Positions 1 to 8,413 of a DNA stretch of 35,978 bases are shown here, one piece after another. The DNA lies in contig LMVO01000011.1 of assembly GCA_002287215.1 (NCBI GenBank), forward strand, positions 1 to 35,978, written 5' to 3'. Position 1 is the first letter of the stretch; every line of letters starts with the position of its first letter. The translations under genes and the position numbers were made by a program. This stretch comes from Methanocorpusculum parvum (GTDB taxonomy: Archaea > Halobacteriota > Methanomicrobia > Methanomicrobiales > Methanocorpusculaceae). The notes under the pieces were generated by a model. It worked only from the letters and a program-made list of their open reading frames with translations, was not told where the DNA came from and ran no database searches.

Positions 1-180
1 GCCTCCGCTGAGGCCGCCACTACGTGGCAGCCCGCTCGCAAACCTTCGGTTTGCTTAGCTGAGGTTGTCTGCTTCGCATCCAACCCGCCTCCGCTGAGGC
101 CGCCACTACGTGGCAGCCCGCTCGCAAACCTTCGGTTTGCTCTCCGACTCGGGTCTTCGACCCTCGCTTGACGGCTCACC
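1..180. repeat. Mosaic mini-hairpin repeat element (left copy)
   Basis: A 55-bp segment at 1-55 recurs exactly at 87-141. The patch is a chain of short inverted repeats with 3-4 nt loops, such as GCCACtacGTGGC, GCAAACCttcGGTTTGC and GGGTCttcGACCC. The same modules, inverted and in another order, occur at 18626-18800. Position 176-178 is the stop codon of the ArsR-type gene, so the element runs into that gene's 3' end. The function is unknown; a family of dispersed intergenic palindromes is the simplest reading. Confidence 0.8.
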
Positions 181-568
181 CCGCCTCCGCGAACATGCCC
201 CCTTTCTCTGTTATCCGGTAGATCATCCAGTTGCCCTGCTGCTCTGACACGATCAGCCCGTTCTCCCGCAAAATATTCAGATGATACGAAAGCTTCGACC
301 CGGAGATCCCCATACACTCCCGGATCACGCACACACACAGCGGCTGAACAGAAAGGAGATGCAGAATCGCCACCCTAACCGGATCCGAAAGCGCATGATG
401 CGTCGCGCTGATCTCGCCGATACGCTCTGCCGGCGGCAGACGGGCACGCAGCCCGGCGATACCCCCGATCTGCACAAGATCATCTCTGATCACATCCGGG
501 ATCCCGCACCGGACCTCAAACTCATCATCTCCGGCATTTTCTCCGGCAGGCAGCAGCGTATCGGTCAT
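176..568 (-). CDS. ArsR-family winged-helix metal-responsive repressor
   Basis: This 130-residue protein has an ArsR/SmtB-type winged helix at about residues 52-122, including the segment SGSKLSYHLNILRENGL and a wing near 110-120. A CVC pair at residues 78-80, plus Cys85, sits where ArsR proteins bind thiophilic metals or arsenite, so metal-sensitive derepression is likely. The N-terminal 50 residues extend beyond the domain and are unrecognised. The gene is divergent from the permease operon, and a palindrome lies 3 nt before its start, suggesting it represses itself and that operon. A TATA-like box about 30 nt upstream implies a leaderless mRNA. The last residues and stop codon fall within a repeat element, so the natural C-terminus may have been replaced. 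The inducer cannot be told from sequence. Confidence 0.85.
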   Translation of the reverse strand: MTDTLLPAGENAGDDEFEVRCGIPDVIRDDLVQIGGIAGLRARLPPAERIGEISATHHALSDPVRVAILHLLSVQPLCVCVIRECMGISGSKLSYHLNILRENGLIVSEQQGNWMIYRITEKGGMFAEAG

Positions 569-570
569 CT

Positions 571-590
571 ATTTCAAATTATTATGAAAT
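571..590. promoter_or_regulatory. Candidate ArsR operator palindrome
   Basis: ATTTCAAATTATTATGAAAT has perfect 6-bp arms (ATTTCA/TGAAAT) around an 8-bp AT-rich centre. It lies between the start codon of the repressor and its TATA box. A bound dimer would block the repressor gene and could affect the divergent permease promoter. The role is inferred from position and symmetry. Confidence 0.55.
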
Positions 591-597
591 GCATAAC

Positions 598-604
598 TAT
601 ATAT
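598..604 (-). promoter_or_regulatory. TATA box of the ArsR-type gene
   Basis: The AT-only run TATATAT is centred about 33 nt upstream of the repressor ATG at 568, the spacing expected of an archaeal TATA box serving a leaderless transcript. It could also serve the divergent operon, whose first start codon is 64 nt away on the other strand. Confidence 0.45.
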
Positions 605-667
605 CTTTTGTCCGATAATAATTGATTCAACAAAAATTGAAATGACTTACCCTGAGGCAAAAAAACA

Positions 668-1741
668 ATGATTGACATACTCCTCGGCTCACTCCTTCTC
701 GGGTGGGAAACCCTGATCGGCTACCTTTCCGAACATGTCGTGACCTGTCTTATCCCTGCCTTTTTCATCGCCGGCGCGATCGCCGCCTTCATCAGAAAAG
801 ACGCCATCCTGAAGTATTTCAGCCCGGAAACCAAAAAGACCGTATCCTACGGGATCGCGTCCGTATCGGGGACCGTACTTGCCGTCTGCAGCTGCACGAT
901 CCTGCCGATGTTTGCCGGCATCCTCAAAAAAGGCAGCGGCCTTGGCCCGGCAATAACGTTCCTCGTCGCCGGTCCCGCGATCAACATCCTTGCGATCGTC
1001 TACACAGCCCAGGTCCTTGGTCTGGACATCGGCATCGCCCGTGCCGTATTTGCCATAGGGATCTCCATCCTGATCGGTCTGATCATGATGAAGCTCTTCC
1101 CCGCGCACGACACCGAGACGAAGAAAACCTTCGGCGCCGCACGAAAAGCCGCTCTGGCGCAGGAATCGGTCCGCCCCAAATGGGTCGTCCCGCTCTTCTT
1201 CGTCATGCTCGTTTCGATCCTCCTCGTCGGCACCTCGGCGCTTGACGCCTTCATCCGTCTTGGGATCGTGTATGCCCTTTCGATCGGGATCGCCCTCCTC
1301 CTCATCTACTACTTCACCCGTAACGAAGTCACCGACTGGGGACTGGAGATCTGGGATCTCACCAAAAAAATCTTCCCGATCCTCATCATCGGCACCTTCG
1401 CGCTCGGCGTCCTTTCCTTCTTCCTGCCGGCCGAGTTCTTCAGACCGTACTTCGGCGAGACCACGCTAGGATCGACGTTTCTTGCCTCCGTCGTCGGCAT
1501 GATCCTCTACATCCCGACGCTCCTGGAAGTGCCGGTGATCGGAACAACGCTCGGCTACCTCACCGGCGCCATGGCAAAAGGTCCGGCACTCTCCCTCCTC
1601 CTCACCGGGCCGACGACCAGTCTCCCGAGTCTGCTGGTAATCTACCGGCTGATCGGTGCAAAAAAAACGCTGGTGTACACCTGCCTCGTGGTCGGTTTTG
1701 CGACGATCGCGGGATTCCTCTTTGGGATATTCTTCCCGTAG
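668..1741 (+). CDS. ArsP/DUF318-family permease
   Basis: This 357-residue polytopic membrane protein belongs to the permease family that includes ArsP (methylarsenite efflux) and other DUF318 members. It shows the family motif CSCTILPMFAGI at residues 74-85, whose Cys pair (74 and 76) may bind the substrate, then AGPAINILA at 101-109. A second half carries the similar LLTGPTTSLPSLLVI at 311-325, suggesting an internal duplication. Hydrophobic segments cover roughly residues 25-40, 60-85, 95-118, 122-140, 172-215, 235-255, 270-300 and 305-355. A GAGG ribosome site at 654-657 precedes the ATG. It leads an operon with a small thioredoxin and Cys-rich proteins and lies opposite an ArsR-type repressor, supporting metal or metalloid export. 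The substrate is unknown. Confidence 0.85.
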   Translation: MIDILLGSLLLGWETLIGYLSEHVVTCLIPAFFIAGAIAAFIRKDAILKYFSPETKKTVSYGIASVSGTVLAVCSCTILPMFAGILKKGSGLGPAITFLVAGPAINILAIVYTAQVLGLDIGIARAVFAIGISILIGLIMMKLFPAHDTETKKTFGAARKAALAQESVRPKWVVPLFFVMLVSILLVGTSALDAFIRLGIVYALSIGIALLLIYYFTRNEVTDWGLEIWDLTKKIFPILIIGTFALGVLSFFLPAEFFRPYFGETTLGSTFLASVVGMILYIPTLLEVPVIGTTLGYLTGAMAKGPALSLLLTGPTTSLPSLLVIYRLIGAKKTLVYTCLVVGFATIAGFLFGIFFP

Positions 1742-1797
1742 GCTGCACTGTCACAAACATCTAATACAAAAAAAGTTGAATATCCTTTGGAGCTGAC

Positions 1798-2034
1798 ATG
1801 ACAAAAATCGAAGTACTGGGAACCGGGTGTGCGAAATGCAAACGGCTTTTCGCTAACACCGAACAGGCAATAAAAGAACTGAACATCACCGTCGATCTGG
1901 TAAAGATCGAGAAGCTCGACGAGATAACCGAACGCGGCGTCATGATGACGCCTGCGCTGATCATCGATGACGAGATCGCCGCCGAAGGCCGGGTTCCGGA
2001 TGTAAAAGAGATCAAAGCAATGTTAACGGTGTGA
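1798..2034 (+). CDS. Small thioredoxin-fold redox protein
   Basis: This 78-residue protein is a minimal thioredoxin of the 'redox-active disulfide protein 2' type. It has a beta strand, the active-site motif CAKC at residues 11-14, and the conserved cis-proline region MTPALIIDDEI around Pro52. GGAG at 1789-1792 gives a ribosome site 5 nt before the ATG. Such proteins often follow DUF318 permeases and may reduce a Cys pair in the permease or deliver metal or metalloid to it; that partnership is inference. It lies 56 nt after the permease gene and its stop almost abuts the next gene. Confidence 0.88.
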   Translation: MTKIEVLGTGCAKCKRLFANTEQAIKELNITVDLVKIEKLDEITERGVMMTPALIIDDEIAAEGRVPDVKEIKAMLTV

Positions 2035-2035
2035 G

Positions 2036-2488
2036 ATGATCATGACGGAAAAACCTGTATGCTCCTGCAGTCAGACGACTGCCGCAAAGATCATTATCCC
2101 GTGCGCAGGCCAGGCGAACACCGGCCAGATCACCAATCTCGCCGCTCTTCAGCTGGCGGATGAAGGATACGGGAAGGTCGTCTGCGCTTCGCTGCTTGGA
2201 ACGGGAAATGAAGGACTGATCGCCAAGGCGAAAAATGCCGAAGAAGTCGTCGTGCTTGACGGATGTCATATGAACTGCGTTGCAAAAATGGCCGAATGCC
2301 ACGGCGTGGTCGTTGGTCAGCACATCGTCGTGACTGATCACGGCATCACCAAAGGTCCTTCCAGGTCGTACACGGATGACGATGTGGAGAACATCGTTGC
2401 CGCCTGCTGGAAGGGCGAAGGCCGCACGGAAGAGCCGAAGAAACGCGGCCATTCCTGCACCTGCGGATGCGGCGGATCCTGCGAGTGA
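2036..2488 (+). CDS. DGC-domain putative zinc-binding protein, Cys-rich tail
   Basis: This 150-residue protein matches the DGC family (PF08859), named for the Asp-Gly-Cys in VVVLDGCHMNC (residues 72-81). An early Cys follows the first strand (IIIPCAGQANTG, Cys23), with further Cys at 9, 11, 50, 81 and 88. The C-terminal tail CTCGCGGSC (141-149) is extra and looks like a soft-metal ligand cluster. The first ATG lies 2 nt after the thioredoxin stop codon. A second in-frame ATG at 2042 is an equally plausible start, because a GGTG-type ribosome site ends near 2036. Biochemical function is unknown; zinc binding is a family prediction, and the operon suggests thiophilic metal or metalloid handling. 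Confidence 0.8.
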   Translation: MIMTEKPVCSCSQTTAAKIIIPCAGQANTGQITNLAALQLADEGYGKVVCASLLGTGNEGLIAKAKNAEEVVVLDGCHMNCVAKMAECHGVVVGQHIVVTDHGITKGPSRSYTDDDVENIVAACWKGEGRTEEPKKRGHSCTCGCGGSCE

Positions 2489-2504
2489 GGGAAAGGAGCA
2501 GAAC

Positions 2505-2846
2505 GTGCCGGTCACGCTGATAACCTGTTCGGGTATTTCGAATACCGGAAAACTGACGACCCAGGCGGCCCTTTCTCTGATGCAGAAGAGACCGGGAGAT
2601 TATGTCTGGGTGCGTGCGCAGCAGAACGGCGGCGTGTCTGCCGACGAGATCGCCGAGGCAAAACGCGTGATCGTTCTTGACGGCTGTACGGACTGCTGCG
2701 GGGCAAAAAAACTTGCCGAAGCAGGATTCACCCCCGATTCCCATCTGATCGCAACCGAGCTCGGGATCACGAAGAACGGTATGGCTGACGTGCAGTTTGC
2801 GGAGATCGGAAAGGTCGTTGCCGCTGTTTTGGAGGCGTCCCGATGA
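2505..2846 (+). CDS. Second DGC-domain putative zinc-binding protein
   Basis: This 113-residue DGC-family paralogue of the preceding gene shows ITCSGISNTGKLTTQAAL (Cys8) and VIVLDGCTDCCGAKKL, giving DGC at 59-61 and Cys64/65. It lacks the Cys-rich tail of its neighbour. The start is taken as GTG 2505 because a strong GGAAAGGAG ribosome site lies at 2490-2498 and translation then opens directly on the domain's first strand. An upstream in-frame ATG at 2376 would add 43 residues of unrelated sequence overlapping the previous gene. The stop overlaps the next start (ATGA), implying translational coupling. The duplicated pair may form a heterodimer, which is speculative. Confidence 0.85.
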   Translation: MPVTLITCSGISNTGKLTTQAALSLMQKRPGDYVWVRAQQNGGVSADEIAEAKRVIVLDGCTDCCGAKKLAEAGFTPDSHLIATELGITKNGMADVQFAEIGKVVAAVLEASR

Positions 2847-3250
2847 GGATCCCGCGGATAAAACGGCTGGAGATCGAGTGGAAGCATTTCGCTGTCGGCG
2901 AAGCGACCTGCGAGCGGTGCGGAAAAACGGGAGAAGCGCTCCATGCTGCCGTTGATGAGCTGCGTGCCGAGTTTTCTCCTGCCGGCGTGAAGATCAATCT
3001 GACCGAGACGCTGCTTGACAAGGCCAGGATCGCGGAGTCGAATGAGATCAGGATGAACGGCGTTCTGCTGGAGAGCCTGCTTTCCGCGTCGGTCGTGACG
3101 ACCGACTGCCCCTCCTGCGGGGAGCTTGCAGGAGAAAGCACCTGCTGCCGGGCGGTCGGGTTCGGCGGGGAGATCTTCGAGGATCTGCCGGCCGCACTGA
3201 TCAAAGAAGCGGCATACCGGGCGCTTTTTGCAGCTTCTCCGGCTGAATAA
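2843..3250 (+). CDS. DUF2703 Cys-rich protein
   Basis: This 135-residue protein fits DUF2703 (PF10865). The opening LEIEWKHFAVGEATCERCGKTGE carries CERC at 23-26, a thioredoxin-like CXXC. Later come CPSC (89-92) and a CC pair at 101-102. The family is often found beside arsenic or mercury resistance genes and DGC proteins; its role is unproven. It ends the operon and its ATG overlaps the previous stop by four bases. It converges with uvrB with only 12 bp between the two stop codons, leaving no room for an independent terminator. A T-run at 3268-3274, inside the end of uvrB, may terminate the operon. Confidence 0.85.
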   Translation: MRIPRIKRLEIEWKHFAVGEATCERCGKTGEALHAAVDELRAEFSPAGVKINLTETLLDKARIAESNEIRMNGVLLESLLSASVVTTDCPSCGELAGESTCCRAVGFGGEIFEDLPAALIKEAAYRALFAASPAE

Positions 3251-3262
3251 ACCTTCCCGAAC

Positions 3263-5242
3263 TCATCTTTTTTTGCGGGTCGTTTTCTTCCCCGTCGCTT
3301 CCCCTCCCCCCTCATCACTGCGCAGAGCCTTCACCCGGTCGCGAAGCTGGATTGCCCGCTCGAAATCCAGCGCCGCCGCCGCCGCATTCATCTCCGCCTC
3401 CAGCTCGATGATAAGATTCGGTATCTCCGACTTGGGCAGATGTTTGATATCCTTTATATCGATCTCCTTCTCCCGCACCGGTTTTTTGATCGTTACCGGC
3501 GTGATCCCATGCTCCGCATTGAACGCCAGCTGCATCTCGCGGCGGCGGGCCGTCTCAGCAAGAGCCTCCCGCATCGAATCCGTCATCTTATCCGCATACA
3601 GCACAACATGCGAATCAGCATTCCGGGCGGCCCGTCCGATGATCTGGATCAGACTGCGGGCATCGCGCAGGAACCCTTCCTTATCCGCATCAAGGATCCC
3701 GATAAACCCGACCTCCGGGATATCCAGACCCTCACGCAGAAGATTGATCCCGACAAGCACATCGAACATGCCAAGACGCAGCTGCCGGATAAGTTCCGTC
3801 CGCTCCAGGGTCTGCACCTCCGAATGGAGATACCGCGTCTTCACCCCCTGCCCCGCGAGATACTCCGTCAGCTCCTCGGCGAGTTTCTTCGTCAGCGTCG
3901 TCACCAGAGCACGGTCGCCGCGTGCGATAACAGCGCTGATCTCTTTGAGCAGATCGTCCGTCTGACCCGTGATCGGCCGCACTTCGACCACCGGATCCAC
4001 CAGACCCGTCGGCCGGATGATCTGCTCGACCGTCTGAGCCGAATGCCTGCGTTCATACTCGCCCGGCGTTGCCGAAACAAAGATCGCCTGCCGGAGATAC
4101 TTCTCGAACTCGGCAAACATCAGCGGCCGGTTGTCAAAAGCGCTCGGCAGACGAAACCCGTACTCCACAAGCGAAACCTTGCGGGAATGATCGCCGTTGT
4201 ACATCCCCCTGACCTGCGGGAGAGACTGGTGACTCTCATCGATCACCATCAGAAAATCATCCGGGAAGTAATCCAGCAGACAGTACGGCTTCTCTCCCGG
4301 CGCCCGCCGGTCGAAGTGCCGCGAGTAGTTCTCGATCCCTTTGCAGGATCCGGTCTCCTGGATCATCTCCAGATCATACTGCGTCCTCTGGCGAAGCCGG
4401 TGCGCCGAGAGATCATCCAGCCGGTTTTCGGCAAGCACCATCTCCAGCTCGGCCGTGATCGACTCGACAGCCGCCTGTCTTTCAGACTCGGGCGTGACGA
4501 AATGACGCGCCGGATAGATGAAAAAATACTCCATCCGCTCTTTTTCCTTTCCCGTGATCTTGTCGATCTCGCTGATACGGTCGATCGTATCGCCGAAAAA
4601 CTCCACCCTGATGATATTGTTAAAGTATCCCGGAATGAAATCCACCGTGTCGCCCTTCACCCGGAACCTGCCGGGCATAAGTTCGGTGTCGTTTCTCTCG
4701 AACAGGATCGCGACCAGCCGTTCGAGAAGCTCCCGGCGGGTGAGGTTCGCCCCCCGGCGGATCTCGAACGCAAGGTTCTGGAAGTTTTCAGGATTGCCCA
4801 GACCGTAGATGCAGGAGACCGAAGCGACCACGATCGTATCCCGGTGGGAAAGGATCGCCGCGGTCGCCGCAAGACGCATCATCTCGATCTTCGGATTGAT
4901 CGAGGCGTCCTTTTCTATATACTGATCCTTTTTCGCGATATAGCTCTCCGGCTGATAGTAATCATAGTAAGAGATGAAGTACTCGACATGATTGTTCGGA
5001 AAAAAATCCTTGAACTCGTTGTAGAGCTGGGCGGCGAGCGTCTTGTTGTGGGCGAGGACCAGGGTCGGGCGCTGGACGTTTTGTATGACGTTGGCGATCG
5101 TGAAGGTCTTTCCCGATCCGGTGACGCCGAGAAGGGTCTGAAACCGCTCGCCGTCGAGAAGCCCGTCGGTCAGCTCTTCGATCGCTTTGGGCTGGGAGCC
5201 TTTCGGGGAGTAGGCCGACTGGAGAGAGAACTGTTCGGACAT
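3263..5242 (-). CDS. uvrB: Excinuclease ABC subunit B
   Basis: This is full-length UvrB at 659 residues, the damage-verifying helicase-like subunit of bacterial-type nucleotide excision repair. It is loaded on DNA by UvrA and recruits UvrC. Visible features are the Walker A motif GVTGSGKT (39-46), the Tyr-rich beta-hairpin YYDYYQPESY (92-101) that locks one DNA strand, Walker B DESH (335-338), the C-terminal helicase motifs ending IIGRAARN, and the UVR motif for UvrC binding near residues 613-645. A Lys/Arg-rich tail closes the protein. The start lies 2 nt after the stop of the upstream DUF4013 gene, so the two are probably co-transcribed. uvrA is 18 kb away on the other strand and uvrC is not in the window. 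Confidence 0.97.
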   Translation of the reverse strand: MSEQFSLQSAYSPKGSQPKAIEELTDGLLDGERFQTLLGVTGSGKTFTIANVIQNVQRPTLVLAHNKTLAAQLYNEFKDFFPNNHVEYFISYYDYYQPESYIAKKDQYIEKDASINPKIEMMRLAATAAILSHRDTIVVASVSCIYGLGNPENFQNLAFEIRRGANLTRRELLERLVAILFERNDTELMPGRFRVKGDTVDFIPGYFNNIIRVEFFGDTIDRISEIDKITGKEKERMEYFFIYPARHFVTPESERQAAVESITAELEMVLAENRLDDLSAHRLRQRTQYDLEMIQETGSCKGIENYSRHFDRRAPGEKPYCLLDYFPDDFLMVIDESHQSLPQVRGMYNGDHSRKVSLVEYGFRLPSAFDNRPLMFAEFEKYLRQAIFVSATPGEYERRHSAQTVEQIIRPTGLVDPVVEVRPITGQTDDLLKEISAVIARGDRALVTTLTKKLAEELTEYLAGQGVKTRYLHSEVQTLERTELIRQLRLGMFDVLVGINLLREGLDIPEVGFIGILDADKEGFLRDARSLIQIIGRAARNADSHVVLYADKMTDSMREALAETARRREMQLAFNAEHGITPVTIKKPVREKEIDIKDIKHLPKSEIPNLIIELEAEMNAAAAALDFERAIQLRDRVKALRSDEGGGEATGKKTTRKKR

Positions 5243-5244
5243 GG

Positions 5245-6153
5245 TCAGAAGTCGTCGAAGTCCGCATCATCGGTTTCCGGGATCACGAACGCGGTGTTGT
5301 AGACCTCGGCTAAGTAGCGGACGAAAAATACGATGATCGGGATCATCACGAACAGATAGCCGCCAAGGAGTATGACGATCGCGGCGCCGTTGTAGGCGAA
5401 GATCTGGGCGAGCGTGATCAGGATGAAGGTCACCAGAAGGAAGAGGATGCTCATAATGATGAGCGAGAGGATGTAGTCATACCAGCCGATCTTTTTTATG
5501 ACGGCGGCGATCCCGCGGATGTGGGTCGCTTCAGCCAGGGAGCCGGAACGGGTGAGATGGACGAGGCCGATGAACGCAAACAGGGAGACGAAGATCATCG
5601 TGATGAACTCGAGTCCGACATAGGAGAGGGTGACGAGAACGGTGATCAGACTTTCCAGCGCCATGACATCGACCGTGGTGTAGAGGCCGGCTTCGGGGAA
5701 GAGGTAATAAAAGATCATGGCGTAGATGAGCGAGATGACGATCATCGGGATGGCGTAGTATAATATGACGAGGTTGACGCGCCAGCCGCTGAAAAAGAGG
5801 CCCCAGAGGTTGGTGTGGTCCGGCATGCCGGCTCGGTCGTTTTTGGCGATCCGGTAACAGTATCCCTGGATGAGCGGGATGAAGAAGATGCAGGAGAGAC
5901 TGATGATGACGGCCAGATACTGCAGGAGGCCCGAAAGGCTTGCGGCCGTGAACCCGTAGTTGTCGTTTACGAGGAGACCGGTGAGGACGGGAAGGGCGGC
6001 GAGCTGGAGGATGAGGGAGGAGACGAGAAGACAGGCCAGGATCGGGATAGTGAAGTAGAGGAAGAGGATGATCCATCTGGGGAGCAGTTTGAGGGCGAAA
6101 AAACCCTCTTTGGTATAAGTATAGGCTCCGGATATGATTTCTGCATGTTCCAT
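5245..6153 (-). CDS. DUF4013 multi-pass membrane protein
   Basis: This 302-residue, very hydrophobic protein has about six membrane segments and the DUF4013 pattern: a short N-terminal amphipathic stretch (YTKEGFFALKLLPRWI), paired helices, the central loop RIAKNDRAGMPDHTNLWGLF, and a short acidic tail DDADFDDF. The family is widespread in methanogens and has no known function. The gene precedes uvrB by 2 nt, an unexplained pairing that probably reflects shared transcription rather than a repair role. No signal peptide or catalytic motif is evident. Confidence 0.85.
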   Translation of the reverse strand: MEHAEIISGAYTYTKEGFFALKLLPRWIILFLYFTIPILACLLVSSLILQLAALPVLTGLLVNDNYGFTAASLSGLLQYLAVIISLSCIFFIPLIQGYCYRIAKNDRAGMPDHTNLWGLFFSGWRVNLVILYYAIPMIVISLIYAMIFYYLFPEAGLYTTVDVMALESLITVLVTLSYVGLEFITMIFVSLFAFIGLVHLTRSGSLAEATHIRGIAAVIKKIGWYDYILSLIIMSILFLLVTFILITLAQIFAYNGAAIVILLGGYLFVMIPIIVFFVRYLAEVYNTAFVIPETDDADFDDF

Positions 6154-6222
6154 GGCTTTTTGTCCTTATATATTTACTATTGTCTGAATCTGATATTAAG
6201 TATTGGCTATGATTTTTTTGGT

Positions 6223-7164
6223 TCAGACGGCGTGCCAGAGGAATTTCTCGGAACGGAGGCCTTTTTTCTTCTGGCCGGCAGGTGTTTCGGCAAGGTCGTC
6301 GACGATGCTTCGAAGCAGGGAGCTGCCTGAGTCGGCTTCGTGGACGAGCCATGCTTCGGCGGTGAGGGGGATGACGTCGCCGTATGAGCCGTGATGGGAC
6401 TGGATGATGTGTCTGAGCTGGAGGAGCTGGTCGTCTGAGATGAGATTTTTGTATTCGTCGATGTGCATGATGCCCATCGTGATGTGTTCGATGAGGTTGT
6501 AGGTGTCGTTTGGCACATAGCCGTAGCCGATTTTGTCGAAGCAGAAGATCTTGCCGATGTCATGGAGAACGGCGCCGGCGATGACCATGTCGCGGTTTAT
6601 GTCGGTCCGGGGCATGATGTCGATGAGGGAGAGGGCGATTTTGACGGTTTCAAGCGAGTGTTCGCACAGGCCGCCGGTGTATTCATGGTGCCGGCGGATG
6701 GCTGCGGGGCATTCGTAGAAGCGTGCGTCGAGGCAGCAGGCGACGAAGAGTTTGAGGTCGATGTTTTTGATGGAGCCGATGATCTTCTGGATCTCGAGTG
6801 AGTTGGCGTTGAGGGCCGCAGGGGTGTAGACGAACTCGATCTCCTGCCCGGGGGTCAGGGTGAGGGGGCCGGCGATAATGCCTTTGACTGTTTCGGGAGA
6901 GTCGGAGAAGACATGGATCTCACCGTTCTGATTGGCTCTGCCGGTTCCGGTGATCGGGTATACGCGGCCGGTCTGGATGATCCGGGGAAGTTCAGCGGCT
7001 TTTTCGCCGTAGATCTTTGCTTCGATGATCCCGGTCCTGTCTGCAAGGGTGAGGTGGGCGAACTGTTCACCGCGTTTGCTTCGAAGGTCGGCGCGTTTTA
7101 TCAGAAAGAGGGAGTTTACGGGGGCGGACTGGGTTATGTCTTCTACGAACTGGGTTTTTTCCAT
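6223..7164 (-). CDS. OB-fold/HD-domain nuclease, YhaM-like
   Basis: This 313-residue protein combines an N-terminal OB-fold (about 15-95, containing FAHLTLADRTGIIEAKIYG) with a metal-dependent HD phosphohydrolase domain. This is the architecture of bacterial YhaM 3'-5' exoribonucleases. HD ligands visible are His159/160, His169 (GGLCEHS), His201-Asp202 (VLHDIGK), His227, HH at 257-258 and Asp278. The length agrees with YhaM (about 310-320). Likely activity is 3'-5' trimming of RNA or single-stranded DNA; the physiological substrate in archaea is unknown. No strong ribosome site precedes the ATG. It stands 69 bp upstream of the DUF4013 gene on the same strand. Confidence 0.88.
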   Translation of the reverse strand: MEKTQFVEDITQSAPVNSLFLIKRADLRSKRGEQFAHLTLADRTGIIEAKIYGEKAAELPRIIQTGRVYPITGTGRANQNGEIHVFSDSPETVKGIIAGPLTLTPGQEIEFVYTPAALNANSLEIQKIIGSIKNIDLKLFVACCLDARFYECPAAIRRHHEYTGGLCEHSLETVKIALSLIDIMPRTDINRDMVIAGAVLHDIGKIFCFDKIGYGYVPNDTYNLIEHITMGIMHIDEYKNLISDDQLLQLRHIIQSHHGSYGDVIPLTAEAWLVHEADSGSSLLRSIVDDLAETPAGQKKKGLRSEKFLWHAV

Positions 7165-7347
7165 GGGGTTTGCTCGATAGTAGTGTGCTTCAGAGAGTAA
7201 TGATGATTCTGTTTGGTGACGGGCGCGGGAGACAATAAAAATCGGCCGCGAAGATCCGCGGTTCTTGCGCCCAGCATGATATCTGAGAAAGTGATCGCCG
7301 ATGTGTCATATCGACTGGTTTTCCCATCTCATTTCTCCGCCTCCATC

Positions 7348-7836
7348 TCACGCCGCTTCGATCGTCTCCGTAAACGCAAGGATCTCCAATGCAGCGGCCT
7401 TCACTTCAGCCAGCACACATTCTCCATCGGCCAGATCCATATCCGGGTCCAGGGGGATTTTCAGGATGTGATCGGTTTTCAGAGGGTCGCCGGTCAGCGC
7501 AAAAGGGAGCTGTGCGGCTTTCAGCAGTTCATAGTATATGGACTGACGGTTTCGGTTGATCCCGGAAAGCCAGACCTCAAACCGGAAATCCTGATGAACA
7601 AACGTGACCGCCAGTTTCAATCCCTTTCTTTTCAGGCTCGCGTTCGTGAACTGAAAATAGGAGTAATCCATCCCGTTTTCAACAATGTTTCCCTGAAACG
7701 TACAGTCTGTCAGCTGCTTTTCGAGTTCTACGCGCAGATACCGGAACAGTCTGACAAACTCCTGATAGCTTTCAGCCAGATCCGTTGTCTGCAGTAATGT
7801 TTTATATGTCTGTAAAAGATCCTGATCGAACTTCAT
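7348..7836 (-). CDS. DUF7000-like conserved hypothetical protein
   Basis: This 162-residue soluble protein has no catalytic motif. It shows an all-alpha N-terminus (LLQTYKTLLQTTDLAESYQ), then a strand-rich part including DYSYFQFTNASLKRKGLKLAV and FVHQDFRFEVWLSGINR. This resembles the DUF7000 family found in clostridia and some archaea, a resemblance recalled by pattern only. The start is ATG 7836, with GGAG 8-11 nt upstream; an in-frame TTG 12 nt further up is less likely because the ribosome site lies after it. It appears to be a single-gene unit. Function is unknown. Confidence 0.7.
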   Translation of the reverse strand: MKFDQDLLQTYKTLLQTTDLAESYQEFVRLFRYLRVELEKQLTDCTFQGNIVENGMDYSYFQFTNASLKRKGLKLAVTFVHQDFRFEVWLSGINRNRQSIYYELLKAAQLPFALTGDPLKTDHILKIPLDPDMDLADGECVLAEVKAAALEILAFTETIEAA

Positions 7837-7848
7837 CCTCTTCTCCAA

Positions 7849-8398
7849 AAGATCCGATTTACAGGTATATCGCTTTTCATCCGTATAAGACCTGACCCCT
7901 GTCTGCCCGAACCAATCCGATGCCTGTGATCACGCTTATCCCGTTTCGTCTTGCGAAACTTCGCTGCTTCAGTATTCGCAAAAATACTGCGTATGTCCTG
8001 TGCAGATTCGTCTTTTCGCACAAAAAAACATCAAAGTAAGGCCAGTACCGACGGAATCACGGTTGGCAGACCGGCTGAACAAACCGCAGTCTGCGTTTTG
8101 CGGACAAAACCGGACACGAATACAGGTATTACCCATACTAACGTCCTTGGATCGCGGAACAGCGTTATGCGGATAAACTCTCTGTTAGCGGCAAAAGTAA
8201 CTTTACTGATACGAATATATACCGGAACTTACTACATTTAATCAAAACACATTATTGCAGAGTTTCCAGGCTGTACGTGTTTTCAGGACTGTGCAGAGGG
8301 TATCAAATATCGCCGTCTGCTCTTGATTATCCTTCAGGAGCAGGGAAAAAATTCTTCTTCGCCGGGCGGACCTGTGAAGAGGATGCCGGTTCTGACTA
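7849..8398. other. About 550 bp without a convincing gene
   Basis: Short open frames on both strands here have no recognisable domain, no ribosome site and low-complexity or Arg/Ser-rich translations. Positions 8213-8221 contain an AT-rich stretch (AATATATAC) that could be a TATA box for a transcript reaching the pilin-like gene at 8414. I see no RNA gene. The stretch may be decayed sequence or a long 5' region. Confidence 0.5.
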
Positions 8399-8413
8399 TT
8401 GGGTGAAATTCGT

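Noticed and set aside
3440..5302. Long plus-strand open frame (620 codons) opposite uvrB
   Set aside because: It is Arg/His/Leu-rich antisense shadow of the clear uvrB gene, with no domain and no ribosome site.
7951..8241. 96-codon plus-strand frame upstream of the pilin-like gene
   Set aside because: No ribosome site, no recognisable domain and atypical composition for a real gene.
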